NCBI GenBank assembly: GCA_018660835.1
Contig: JABJJN010000022.1
Location: 1 to 49,096 of the forward strand
DNA from: Gemmatimonadota bacterium
Lineage (GTDB): Bacteria; Latescibacterota; UBA2968; UBA8231
Direction: 5' to 3'
Length of the DNA: 49,096 nucleotides
In this document: positions 9,298 through 17,981 of the stretch, in pieces
Position numbering within the stretch: position 1 is the first letter of the stretch
How the letters are laid out: every line of letters begins with the position of its first letter
Made by a program: the position numbers and the translations under genes
The notes under the pieces: generated by a model
What the model was told of the DNA's origin: nothing
Database searches by the model: none
Seen by the model: only the letters and a program-made list of their open reading frames with translations

Positions 9298-12200
9298 GTG
9301 AGACACCAGCTAAAGACCCTACTTCCTGCGGCGCTGATCCTCGTGTTTGCATTGGCGACGGTCGCCCAGGCCCAGACCCTCAGGCTGCGCGAGGTTGGCA
9401 CAGGGCAGACTCGTATTGTCGCGCAAGTGGGCCAGACGATCGAGATCGAGGTCCTCGCTGATCTTCAAGGGGTGTCATCTGCCGGCAGTAGTTTCTTCAT
9501 CTCTATCCCGGACCGTGAGTTCTTCGAGGTAAGAGACTTTGGCATTCCCGGCGTTGCTGGCGTGCAGCCTTTCCGTCAGGGACCGCTGTTTGCCGGGGGG
9601 GTCGAAGTGTCGAACTCCGTGCTGCCCGAGTCCGATCCTGTCGCGGCGCAACTCAATGGTCAGCAACTCGACTATGGCGCTGTCATCGGCCTGGGGGGAG
9701 ATCGCGAGCGCACGGGAACCGGCGTGATCGCGACATTCTCACTCTTGTGTTTGAAGCCTATCGAGAATGGCGCCCTGGACATCGACGACAATCCGATCAG
9801 AGAGACCCGGCTGGTTCTTTCCGATGGCGTCTCGGAGGCCCGCTACCGCACGACGCAGGGCATGGAGATCACTGTCACGGGTATCGAATTACGGGATATT
9901 CCAGACGTCATTCTGACACCGGGCCAGTCTGATAGTGTCCAGATTGGTTCCTTGAACGACTATGTGCTCAATACGCTGGCATCCGTTGACGACATCACGT
10001 GGAGTTTCGAACCGGCCGAGCCTGAGAGCTTGAGTATCGAAATCCGCCCTGAGAGCAATCGCGTCGTCATTATTCCAGTTGAGGGTTGGCGCGGCCTGCA
10101 ACGCATCAAGTGGACGGCAACAGAGCCACCGCGGATCGCAGGGCGTGCGCCGCTGACGGCGACTGAATTCTCCGACATTGTCGTCAACAATCCGCCCGTC
10201 TTCGACATCGAAGCTGATTCTTTGGGCGTGAAGCGTGATACGGTCCGGATTCTGGAAGATCGTTTCGTCTATGCCCGTGGCACGCTCAATCCTTCCATTA
10301 CACGCGCCTTTCGTGGTATTGATCTAGACCTGCTGGTTATTGATCCAGATGTCGATGACCCGGATCAACAACTGCGCTATGCCGTGACGAGTTCCACGCA
10401 ACCTGTGACCCAGGCAAATGTGCGCGGCACGGACGATGAAGCGACGCATGACCTGCTCGTGTGGTCGGCGACTGACTTTGGTGGGATCGATTCGCTCAAA
10501 GTTCGTGTGCAGGATCTACAGGGGGCGGAAGATTCGCTTCGTGTCATCGTCCTCGTCGAGGAGGTACCCGACGCACCGCGTTTTCTGCTGACGGGTGATA
10601 GCGAGATCAACCCACGCATCAGTCGCGGCGGCACCAAGAGCTATCGCTGGGACGAGTTCGTCGAAGATCCCGACACGCCCTTGGATTCTCTGATTCTACG
10701 TTGGTCCGACGATCCAGAAGAGCATTTTCGTGTCGATACGACACGTGTAGCTGGTGATCTCATGATCAATGTGATAGGAGATCCGACCTTCGCTGGTACG
10801 GGGCGCATACGTTTCTTCGTCGATGATCCTGTTGATCCAGTGAATCTGAATGACACGGTCACGCTGTTTTTCGTCTCATCAGAGGCGTTGCCGCCCGAGG
10901 TCTTTCCATCACAGACAAAGATTGACCTCCCGCGCAATGGGTCACAGATGGAGTCGCTGGACGAATTTGTCGAGGACCCGGACAATGATGACGCAGAGCT
11001 CAGGTGGTCGCTCCCCGGTGTGACGGAGAATGCCCTGGGTGTTGATGAGCAACGCATTCTGACGGTGATCGCGCAGCAGGATTTCGTCGGTTATGAAGAG
11101 ATCAATCTCACGGTCTCTGACCCAGGAGATCAGTCCGACCAACTCACGCTGCGTATCTACGTCTCCGATGGTCGCCCCGTAGTGGGTGGAATCCCAGACC
11201 TGATTCTCGACCTGAGCGACGAAGATCGATCCCTCGATCTGGACAACTACTACTACGACGACAACAATACAGATGTGCAGATGGACTGGCGTGCATTGTC
11301 GACCTTCAACGAAGACAACCTGCGTGTCTCGATCGATCCGTTGACTCACATCGTGACCTTCCTCGTCGATCAGAATGCTGAGTTCGGCAATGAGGTCGTC
11401 ATCTTCCAGGTGCAGGACCCAAGTGGGATTTCGGCACAGGACACGATGCTGGTTACGATTCGCAGTGGTGGCGTGGGTGCAGGGGGTGCTTTCTCCCTTA
11501 CTCCTTTGCCAGATCTTGAAGCGCCCGTGGGGCAGCTGGTGACCGTTGCTGATCTGCTCGATCACCTCCTCGTGTCACCGTCGGTCTCTAAGGGGTCGGT
11601 TCGTTTCGAGGTAGCCGACCCGGGCCAGTTGGGGGCCGCCATCATCCAGCGCCGCACAGATGCAAGTGACGAAGATGGGTTCCGCCAGGATCTGAGCGTC
11701 TTCAGCGAGACCTCAGGTCTCGATACGATTCGGATCTCGGCGATAGACTCGCTCGGGCGATCGGAAGTTGCCACGACGACGATCAGATACTTTGGCGAGA
11801 GTGAACGTCTCGATCTCAGATCGTTACCTGATATCGTTTTTATCGCCGGCCAGTCTTCGCAGACCATCGTATTGAACGATTTCATCGTCGATCGAATCGC
11901 GCATCCGGATTCCGTCATCCAGTGGGCCTTCTCCGACATCGGTTCGGGGGAGGGGGCGATCTTGATTCAGATCAACAACAATAGTTCAGTCTTCGCTCTG
12001 TCTGGTGACATTACCGAGACAGAAGTCGTCTTCGTCGCCCGCGACACGGCGCTGAATGTAAGTGGCAGGGACACGGTGCGAATCATCTCGCAAGATCCAG
12101 ATCTTGCGACGCAGCCGCTTGAGCCATTTCCAGATCTTGTTCTGGAGGCGGGCGACATCGATTCGTCCATCGTCCTCAATGATTTTCTGCCGCAAGGGGT

Positions 12201-13644
12201 CTCTCCGGCGACAACGAATTGGTCGGTCTCCGGTCAGCGTCTGACGGCACCTGTGATCGATCCGGTGAGTCCGCATCTACTGCGCGTCACGGCCTTGGGA
12301 AATAGCCTCGGTGCCGACACATTGTCTCTGCGTGTCGATCTAGGTGGAGGGTTTCTTGCGTCTGGCGAGTTGATCGTGAATGTCGTCGAGCCAATCAACG
12401 ACTCGACCATGGAGATGCGCGTTGTCCCGAATCCGATCAATCCGCAGTATCTGAATTTCTTCGTCATCGCCCGTACTGAACTGGCGTCCAGTCCTACCGT
12501 TGTCGTCACCTTCGAAGGAGATAGTACCGTCGCTGTGAGTCAGGTAGAGGAAGACCTGAACAGTGGGGTATTGATCTGGGGTGGCGCCTATCGAGTTCGT
12601 CAGGATGCAACGGGGACCGTCACGCTTCGTGCGACAGCACTCACGGCGCTGGGATCAAGTGTTAATGCGCAGGAATCGATTGCGGTGGGGCAGTTGTCCG
12701 CTGGCAAAGTGATGGCCTTGCGTCATGGCCCGGTAGAGGTTGTCGCCGATCCTGCCTATGGCACCAGCACAACGGTGACACTTCAAAGTCGGCGCCCTGA
12801 ACGGGACGGATCGGCTCGAATCGTCGGTGTAACCGGTGCGCGTGAATCCGAACTGATTCCGACACTACTCTTTAATCTTCTGCCGGCGCACGCACAGCTG
12901 GCAGCGCCAGCGCAAGTGGCCATTGATGGCGTTGCAGATGGATTGGGGCTCTATCGTTCACTTGGCCCCGATCGCTGGCAGTGGATAGGTCGTCTGCACA
13001 AGGCTGATGCCCATGCCGCGACAGCCGAGATCGCTCAATTTGGCCAATATCAGGTCGCCGCAGACTTCACGATTCCGCAGATCAAGATTCTGCAGAGGTC
13101 CCCAGGTCGCTTGCAGGTGCAGATGACGGACGGTGGTTCCGGGATTGATCCGGTCTCCATCGAGGCCCGCCTTCATGGCGAATTGCTGCCCGTCACAATA
13201 GATGATGACGTCATCGTCTTCGAACTCAGTTCGGCCAGTGTCGATCGAATGAGTTCGCCTGTTGTCGAGATTCGCGTGCAGGATCAGGCATCGAACAAGT
13301 CGACCCTCTTTGTCGAAATAGATGCAGACCAGATTCTGCCGCGCCACGCGCGATTGGGAGAGAATTTCCCAAATCCCTTCAACCCTGAGACGACGATTCC
13401 CTTTGCCGTGCCTGGGCCCGGTCTGGTATCTGAGAAATCAAGGGTGCGGCTCGTGATCTACAACACGGCGGGGCAACGGGTACGTCTCTTGCTCGATGAG
13501 GGAATGCAGCCCGGCATCCACCAGATCCTGTGGGATGGCCGTGATGCAATGGGCCGGACAGTAGGTAGTGGGACGTATTTCTACCGCCTGACCCTGTTGC
13601 CCTCAGGTATTCAGCAGACGCGTCCCATGACGTTGCTCAAGTAG
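9298..13644 (+). CDS. Large secreted protein with cohesin-like N-terminus, cadherin/Ig-like repeats and C-terminal sorting domain
   Basis: The product of this start has 1448 residues. A signal peptide (RHQLKTLLPAALILVFALAT, cleavage after AQA) leads into a cohesin-like segment of about 160 residues (starts LRLREVGTGQTRIVAQVGQT). There follow many repeats with cadherin/Ig-like features: short motifs such as DPDNDD, LTVSDPGDQ and IPDLIL followed by acidic strands, roughly residues 200-1030. The C-terminus (NFPNPFNPETTIPF from 1356, ending RPMTLLK) is the FlgD-Ig/T9SS-like sorting domain, as in the upstream giant protein. I chose GTG 9298 because it gives a basic, short signal-peptide n-region. 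An in-frame ATG at 9268 would add ten residues with an acidic stretch and has no good ribosome site. Likely role: surface adhesion or scaffold; the ligand is unknown. Confidence 0.9.
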   Translation: MRHQLKTLLPAALILVFALATVAQAQTLRLREVGTGQTRIVAQVGQTIEIEVLADLQGVSSAGSSFFISIPDREFFEVRDFGIPGVAGVQPFRQGPLFAGGVEVSNSVLPESDPVAAQLNGQQLDYGAVIGLGGDRERTGTGVIATFSLLCLKPIENGALDIDDNPIRETRLVLSDGVSEARYRTTQGMEITVTGIELRDIPDVILTPGQSDSVQIGSLNDYVLNTLASVDDITWSFEPAEPESLSIEIRPESNRVVIIPVEGWRGLQRIKWTATEPPRIAGRAPLTATEFSDIVVNNPPVFDIEADSLGVKRDTVRILEDRFVYARGTLNPSITRAFRGIDLDLLVIDPDVDDPDQQLRYAVTSSTQPVTQANVRGTDDEATHDLLVWSATDFGGIDSLKVRVQDLQGAEDSLRVIVLVEEVPDAPRFLLTGDSEINPRISRGGTKSYRWDEFVEDPDTPLDSLILRWSDDPEEHFRVDTTRVAGDLMINVIGDPTFAGTGRIRFFVDDPVDPVNLNDTVTLFFVSSEALPPEVFPSQTKIDLPRNGSQMESLDEFVEDPDNDDAELRWSLPGVTENALGVDEQRILTVIAQQDFVGYEEINLTVSDPGDQSDQLTLRIYVSDGRPVVGGIPDLILDLSDEDRSLDLDNYYYDDNNTDVQMDWRALSTFNEDNLRVSIDPLTHIVTFLVDQNAEFGNEVVIFQVQDPSGISAQDTMLVTIRSGGVGAGGAFSLTPLPDLEAPVGQLVTVADLLDHLLVSPSVSKGSVRFEVADPGQLGAAIIQRRTDASDEDGFRQDLSVFSETSGLDTIRISAIDSLGRSEVATTTIRYFGESERLDLRSLPDIVFIAGQSSQTIVLNDFIVDRIAHPDSVIQWAFSDIGSGEGAILIQINNNSSVFALSGDITETEVVFVARDTALNVSGRDTVRIISQDPDLATQPLEPFPDLVLEAGDIDSSIVLNDFLPQGVSPATTNWSVSGQRLTAPVIDPVSPHLLRVTALGNSLGADTLSLRVDLGGGFLASGELIVNVVEPINDSTMEMRVVPNPINPQYLNFFVIARTELASSPTVVVTFEGDSTVAVSQVEEDLNSGVLIWGGAYRVRQDATGTVTLRATALTALGSSVNAQESIAVGQLSAGKVMALRHGPVEVVADPAYGTSTTVTLQSRRPERDGSARIVGVTGARESELIPTLLFNLLPAHAQLAAPAQVAIDGVADGLGLYRSLGPDRWQWIGRLHKADAHAATAEIAQFGQYQVAADFTIPQIKILQRSPGRLQVQMTDGGSGIDPVSIEARLHGELLPVTIDDDVIVFELSSASVDRMSSPVVEIRVQDQASNKSTLFVEIDADQILPRHARLGENFPNPFNPETTIPFAVPGPGLVSEKSRVRLVIYNTAGQRVRLLLDEGMQPGIHQILWDGRDAMGRTVGSGTYFYRLTLLPSGIQQTRPMTLLK

Positions 13645-13664
13645 ACCATGACGTTGCTCAAGTA
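13625..13664 (+). repeat. 21-bp-period tandem duplication across the gene junction
   Basis: A 19-bp sequence, CCATGACGTTGCTCAAGTA, occurs at 13625-13643 and again at 13646-13664. The first copy encodes the last residues (MTLLK) and stop of the giant protein. The second lies after the stop and creates a spurious in-frame ATG at 13648 for the next gene. Confidence 0.95.
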
Positions 13665-13677
13665 TCGGAGCCAAGGA

Positions 13678-14400
13678 ATGACTCAGAAAATGATCCGGTC
13701 GCGACCTTTTATGAACCTGCTTCCCATCGCCTGCCTCGCCCTACTTTGCTCCTGCGGTGGTGGCACAGGCATAGGACCAGGAGAGATTCAGAAGCGGGAA
13801 GACCGACTTCTTGATCGCCTACCGATCGACTGGAACATCTACAACGAATCCGACCACCAGGGTGCCATCGACTTCTTCACAAAGACCCTTGAACAGGCAG
13901 ATGCCTTCGAAGGGGTGGAAGGTGTGAAGAATCAGGTGAAATCTGAAGCACAGTCGGGCATCGGTTGGTCTTTCTTTCAGCTGCAGGATCTCAGCTCCGC
14001 TGAGCAAGCCTTTGCGCAGGCGACACAGCTGGATCGGCAGAATGCAGACGCCTGGGCCGGTTGGGCCGGCGTGGCGTTGGCGCTACGAGATTTTGGTGAC
14101 GCGGCGCAGTATTCATCGCAAGCTCTGGAGACAGATCCGGAATACAACTCCGCCACACGAGTGGATGCATCCGGTCGTTTTCTCGGGCACGACAATGTTG
14201 ACGAGCGTCATCTGAGACTGATGCTGGCTGAGGCGTATTTCCAGATTGGCACCTACGGCGCCATTGAGCGAAACGATCCGAACAACGCGGCGGCACAAGT
14301 AAGATTCGTTGACCGCGACTACCGCTATCAGGATCCGGGTCAACTGCTGCAGCGCATCAGCGAATTGGCTGTTGAGTTGCAGTCGCCCTCGGGGAACTAG
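13678..14400 (+). CDS. TPR-containing lipoprotein
   Basis: The 240-residue product has a lipoprotein signal peptide: basic n-region, hydrophobic core and LCSC lipobox with lipidated C26, followed by GGG. The mature part contains TPR-like helical repeats (for example GIGWSFFQLQDLSSAEQAFA and AGWAGVALALRDFGDAAQYS). The start ATG 13678 has GGAG 7 nt upstream. The upstream in-frame ATG at 13648 lies in the duplicated tail of the previous gene and is not used. It lies 33 bp after the giant protein gene and 8 bp before the barrel gene, so it probably is co-transcribed and acts at a membrane in handling or anchoring the surface protein. The exact role is unknown. Confidence 0.85.
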   Translation: MTQKMIRSRPFMNLLPIACLALLCSCGGGTGIGPGEIQKREDRLLDRLPIDWNIYNESDHQGAIDFFTKTLEQADAFEGVEGVKNQVKSEAQSGIGWSFFQLQDLSSAEQAFAQATQLDRQNADAWAGWAGVALALRDFGDAAQYSSQALETDPEYNSATRVDASGRFLGHDNVDERHLRLMLAEAYFQIGTYGAIERNDPNNAAAQVRFVDRDYRYQDPGQLLQRISELAVELQSPSGN

Positions 14401-14408
14401 GACGACTG

Positions 14409-15917
14409 GTGCTAATCCTACGAAACATGGTGCGATGCACGGCCCTGCTGATTCCACTGATCTGTTGCCTGGCAACTGACAGTGATGCGCAGGATCTGGC
14501 ATTGTTGCAGTTGCCAACGAATTCTGCTATCACAATCCCTGCTGGCCAGGGCCTTGATCTTGTTGGCAGCGCCGAACCCATGGGCAAGGGGCGCTTTCGT
14601 CTCCGTGTACAGAATCGTTCGGCGTCCGTCGTTATTCCCGATTTGGGCAATGGCACGATCTACACCGGTTACTATGGACTGGCGTATGGCTTCAGTGACG
14701 CGATGGATCTGTCCGTCATGCTGCCCTTCCTCATGGATGGTGCGGGGGGCCTGAACAAATATGGCTCCGGTGATCCGGTGGTTGGCATCAAGTGGTCGAA
14801 ACCTGGACGTATTCGTGCCGGCACACACACGGCCTTTCAGTTGCTCCTTGGGTTGCCCCTGGGGTACAAAGGCGAGCACGCCCTCGACGGCATCGGTGGA
14901 ATCCGTCAGTTCAGCAGTGGTGGTCTCGATATGGGGCTCAACGGTCTGCTCGACGTTCACTTCCGGCGTGCTTCGATCTATGTGAATGGTGGTCTGTTCA
15001 AACCCGGCAACGTCGCTGTAGAGACGCAGTTGGTCTACGGCCTCGGAGTTGAAGTCGGTCGAACAAATCGCTGGATCAGTTTCAACTCAGAATACCAGGC
15101 TCGGGTAGCGCTCGGTGCGACATCACGGGCGGCAAATATCCTGAAGGTTGGTGTGCGCGTGCAGATGGCAAGAGGGATTGAACTCGAATTCAACCAGGAG
15201 ATTGGTTTCCTCGATCATCCTGTGCCATCCCAGTTCACTTTTGGCATCCGCACTCATGGATTCCTCAGCCCGCGGCGACGCTTCGCCTCTCGGGCAACCG
15301 TCTATGCTCCGCCCGTGCCACCAAAACGAGTCTACGAGCCCGACTCGGTGCTGCGACTGGCCATCGTTGAGTTTGAGGGATTTGAGGAATACGCCGCAGG
15401 TGAGCGCATTGTCGATCGCTTGCGTGAGGAGTTGGATCCTCATGACAGTCTCGAGGTTGTTGATCTGACTCGCTACGCTGGAATTCCTTATCGCGGCGCA
15501 CTGAGTCCGCATCAATTAAGCGATATCGCTCGCAAGCTGGATGTGGATGTGATCATCTCAGGTGCGCTAACACACTACGATGTGGAGCGTTTTTCCGGGG
15601 CTCGTGTGCCATACGTTTTCGAAATACCGGAGACGGAGGTAAAAGTCGGGCTGCGATACCGAGTGATGTGGTTTTCATCCTCCGCCAGAACGGAGATGGA
15701 AGCACTGTCACAGCTGATTGAGGGAGAGGGACGTCTGCGCAAGCGCGTGCGCCTGCTGCCGGCCGATCGGCGTGATATCACAGTCGCTCGATCCGCCGCC
15801 GAAATCCGTCAGGTCCATGAGGGGGCTCTCGATGACCTGGTATCGAATCTGCTCGACAACATGTCCCAGCACTTTTCGTGGGTTCCGCCTCAATTCGCTT
15901 ACGCGGACTACCGGTGA
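14409..15917 (+). CDS. Outer-membrane beta-barrel protein fused to CsgG/TolB-N-like domain
   Basis: The product has 502 residues. After a signal peptide (to DSDAQ, about residue 28) comes about 265 residues rich in alternating aromatic/hydrophobic beta strands (GTIYTGYYGLAYGFSDAMDL, LLDVHFRRASIYVNGGLF), typical of an outer-membrane barrel. From about residue 310 a soluble domain starts LRLAIVEFEGFEEY and continues DRLREEL...VVDLTRY...LSDIARKLDVDVIISGALT. This pattern (hydrophobic strand, EEL helix, 'AxxLxVDxxxxG') is like the periplasmic TolB-N/CsgG-type domain. The GTG start has AGGA 6 nt upstream, overlapping the previous stop. The context suggests an export or anchoring component for the giant protein; this is inference. 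It could instead be a regulator-like outer-membrane sensor. Confidence 0.8.
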   Translation: MLILRNMVRCTALLIPLICCLATDSDAQDLALLQLPTNSAITIPAGQGLDLVGSAEPMGKGRFRLRVQNRSASVVIPDLGNGTIYTGYYGLAYGFSDAMDLSVMLPFLMDGAGGLNKYGSGDPVVGIKWSKPGRIRAGTHTAFQLLLGLPLGYKGEHALDGIGGIRQFSSGGLDMGLNGLLDVHFRRASIYVNGGLFKPGNVAVETQLVYGLGVEVGRTNRWISFNSEYQARVALGATSRAANILKVGVRVQMARGIELEFNQEIGFLDHPVPSQFTFGIRTHGFLSPRRRFASRATVYAPPVPPKRVYEPDSVLRLAIVEFEGFEEYAAGERIVDRLREELDPHDSLEVVDLTRYAGIPYRGALSPHQLSDIARKLDVDVIISGALTHYDVERFSGARVPYVFEIPETEVKVGLRYRVMWFSSSARTEMEALSQLIEGEGRLRKRVRLLPADRRDITVARSAAEIRQVHEGALDDLVSNLLDNMSQHFSWVPPQFAYADYR

Positions 15918-15922
15918 CCACT

Positions 15923-16306
15923 ATGCGTCTGATTAGTCTGATCATTGGTCTGGCCTTGCTGTCGGGTTGCGCCTTTTCCGTCGCACCCACCGACAGTGAG
16001 GAGTCGACGCTGTCGGTCGTGTTGTCTGCCTACCCGACACAGTTGTCCGCCGAAGATTCGTCCACGGCGGAAGTGTGGGCGACCGTGTTGCAGGGAACCA
16101 ATCCGGTGAAGGATGGAACCGTCGTGCGATTTGCCACAACGGCGGGTGAAATCACCGCAGAGGGATCAACTCTGGATGGGCTTGCTGTGGCACAATTGAT
16201 CAGTCCCGCCGACGGCCGGCCCCGTCGCGTCGCCGTCGTGGCTCAAGCTCTCACCGTACGCGACACGTTTGATGTTGATCTTATCATCCAAGACAGTGGT
16301 TTTTAG
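15923..16306 (+). CDS. Small Ig-like (Big_1-type) lipoprotein
   Basis: The 127-residue product has a clear lipoprotein signal (LISLIIGLALLSGC, lipidated C16). The mature part resembles one bacterial Ig-like domain of the Big_1/invasin type: LSAEDSSTAEVWATVLQGTN, then GTVVRFATTAGEI, then AVAQLISP. ATG 15923 was chosen because it gives a normal signal peptide. A GTG at 15914 overlapping the previous stop (GTGA) is an equally possible start. It closes the giant protein, TPR lipoprotein and barrel operon. Role unknown; a structural accessory on the membrane surface is plausible. Confidence 0.75.
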   Translation: MRLISLIIGLALLSGCAFSVAPTDSEESTLSVVLSAYPTQLSAEDSSTAEVWATVLQGTNPVKDGTVVRFATTAGEITAEGSTLDGLAVAQLISPADGRPRRVAVVAQALTVRDTFDVDLIIQDSGF

Positions 16307-16331
16307 GGGGGCGCCGTGGGCTCATGTGATC

Positions 16332-16361
16332 TTGACATATCTTCAGCCTTTTCAGTATATT
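16332..16361 (+). promoter_or_regulatory. Sigma70-type promoter upstream of the glycan block
   Basis: A perfect -35 TTGACA (16332-16337) and a near-consensus -10 TATATT (16356-16361) are separated by 18 bp. The predicted start of transcription is about 16368. It is the best promoter seen in the window and points at the HNH gene and the long glycan block behind it. Confidence 0.7.
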
Positions 16362-16364
16362 GGC

Positions 16365-16400
16365 GCGTGATCATGCCCCCCTATGGACACCGGATCACGC
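16365..16400 (+). promoter_or_regulatory. Inverted repeat at the predicted transcription start
   Basis: GCGTGATC (16365-16372) and GATCACGC (16393-16400) are perfect 8-bp arms separated by 20 bases. They overlap the predicted start site, so they could be a repressor operator or a leader hairpin near the 5' end. No factor can be named. Confidence 0.45.
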
Positions 16401-16520
16401 CCTCTCCCGGGGTTGCGTATTTCGCATAGTTATTGCGCCCGCGTCCTCTAGTTGTATCCCCACAATTGAATAACTCTCCAAGTATCCTCTTGGCTGGCGG
16501 CAACTGGCATTGGGGACTTT

Positions 16521-17024
16521 ATGGAGCAGGAATCGGGTGTCGTTGCCCAGTTGTGTCTGCCATTGGCAGCGGCTGAGGCATCGTCAGCGCAGTCCGAAAC
16601 CCAAGGGCGGTCCGCACTGTGTGCCCACTGTGGTGCAAAAGTGCGTCTGTCTGCGTGGTTACAGGATACAGGTGTCGCTCTGCATTATTGCGATACAACC
16701 TGTCGCCAAGCGTGGGCTCGGACGGAGGAATCCTTCGCCGTTCGCCTGGACCATGGCAAAGCACGCCGTCGTCGAGGAGGGAACTGGCAGATCCAGGCCC
16801 GGGAGGCCCGTTACCGCGATGAGTGTCGTTGTCAGGAGTGCGGCGTTACGGAAAAGGAGATGGGGCAACGTCTCCATGTCCACCACAAGATTCCCTACAG
16901 ACGCTTCCACAGCAACGTGGAGGCGAACAAGCTCGAACATCTGGTCAGTGTGTGCGCCGCGTGTCATCAGCGACTCGAGGCGCAACTGCGTCGCGAATTG
17001 CCTCTCTTTGCCGCCGATCCTTGA
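16521..17024 (+). CDS. HNH endonuclease-like protein with two zinc-binding clusters
   Basis: The 167-residue product has an N-terminal cysteine cluster C34-x2-C37...C57-x3-C61, then a basic region (ARRRRGG), then an HNH fold: C104-x2-C107, HVHHKIP (H119, H121, H122), N136, and C145-x2-C148-H149. The C-x2-C pairs bind structural zinc and the His/Asn/His set the catalytic metal in HNH nucleases. Length suits a stand-alone HNH protein. It lies directly behind the strong promoter and ahead of the glycan genes, 33 bp before the first glycosyltransferase. Its link with them is unclear; it may be a separate gene whose promoter also reads into the block. Confidence 0.85.
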   Translation: MEQESGVVAQLCLPLAAAEASSAQSETQGRSALCAHCGAKVRLSAWLQDTGVALHYCDTTCRQAWARTEESFAVRLDHGKARRRRGGNWQIQAREARYRDECRCQECGVTEKEMGQRLHVHHKIPYRRFHSNVEANKLEHLVSVCAACHQRLEAQLRRELPLFAADP

Positions 17025-17057
17025 GGCCAGGGAGTATCTGACCAAAGGGAGTTACTC

Positions 17058-17966
17058 GTGAATTCGGCCCCTCTCGAGTTGAGTGTCATTCTACCTGCTT
17101 ACAATGAGGATGGGGTGATCGCACGCGTTGTAGGTGCATTGTGCCAGCGGCTGAATGAAGAGGCTGCTCTGCTTGGCCATTACGAGATTCTTGTGATTGA
17201 CGATGGCTCCACCGATGACACAGCGCAGCAAGCGCGCAGTGCCGGTGGAGGCGTGCGGGTCGTTCAGCACCCTTACAACATTGGCAATGGCGCTGCAGTC
17301 AAGACGGGTATTCGCCACGCGCGTGGACGTATCCTCGTGTTCATGGATGCGGACGGCCAGCATGATCCAGGTCAGGTGCCTGAATTCTTCGCGGCGTGTA
17401 GTCGCTACGATATGGTCGTCGGAGCACGGGGTAGGGGGTCTCAGGCTGGCTTGCATCGTTCGCTTGCAAATGCGCTGTATAACGGACTGGCTTCCTACGT
17501 AACTGGTCGCCGTATTCTCGACCTCACTTCTGGATTCCGCGCGATTCGACGGGACGTGGCGAGACGATTCGCCGGTTTGCTGCCCAACGGATTCTCCTAT
17601 CCGACAACGATCACGCTATGCCTGATGCGCGCTGGCCACAGCGTTCTGTATGAACCGATCGAGGCAGCCAAGCGCACGGGCAAGAGCAAGATCAAACTGA
17701 TATCGGATGGGACCAAGTTTCTCATGGTCATCGCCAAGATCTGCATGCTCTTTGCGCCAATGAAGATTTTCCTCCCTGTCAGTGTCTACCTGTTTCTTAT
17801 GGGGTTGGGCTACTACGGTTACACATTTCAATTGGAACATCGCTTCACGAACATGTCGATGCTCCTCTTCACCACGTCTGTTGTGATTTTCATGATGGGC
17901 CTGCTCGCGGAGCAGATCGCGCAGTTGCGATTTGAGCGTACTGAGGAGGCTGTGAGTGATGACTGA
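17058..17966 (+). CDS. Family 2 glycosyltransferase (polyprenyl-phosphate sugar synthase-like)
   Basis: The 302-residue product starts with the GT-A fold: LSVILPAYNEDGVIARVV, then VIDDGSTDDT, GNGAAVKTGI and the metal site FMDADGQHDP. The C-terminal 80 residues hold two membrane helices. This arrangement (GT2 plus two TM helices) matches DPM1/GtrB-type enzymes that move a sugar from a nucleotide onto polyprenyl phosphate at the inner face of the membrane. GTG start with GGGAG upstream. As first glycosyltransferase of the block it may make the lipid-linked donor for the GT-C enzymes downstream; that link is inference. Confidence 0.9.
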   Translation: MNSAPLELSVILPAYNEDGVIARVVGALCQRLNEEAALLGHYEILVIDDGSTDDTAQQARSAGGGVRVVQHPYNIGNGAAVKTGIRHARGRILVFMDADGQHDPGQVPEFFAACSRYDMVVGARGRGSQAGLHRSLANALYNGLASYVTGRRILDLTSGFRAIRRDVARRFAGLLPNGFSYPTTITLCLMRAGHSVLYEPIEAAKRTGKSKIKLISDGTKFLMVIAKICMLFAPMKIFLPVSVYLFLMGLGYYGYTFQLEHRFTNMSMLLFTTSVVIFMMGLLAEQIAQLRFERTEEAVSDD

Positions 17967-17981
17967 TGGTGGGTGGAATGG

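Noticed and set aside
2378..13644. Firm assignment of the two giant proteins to type IX secretion
   Set aside because: The C-terminal domain fits both the T9SS type A and FlgD-Ig-like families, and no T9SS component is in the window.
13648..13677. ATG at 13648 as start of the TPR lipoprotein gene
   Set aside because: The ATG comes from the duplicated end of the previous gene. The ATG at 13678 has a ribosome site and gives a normal lipoprotein signal.
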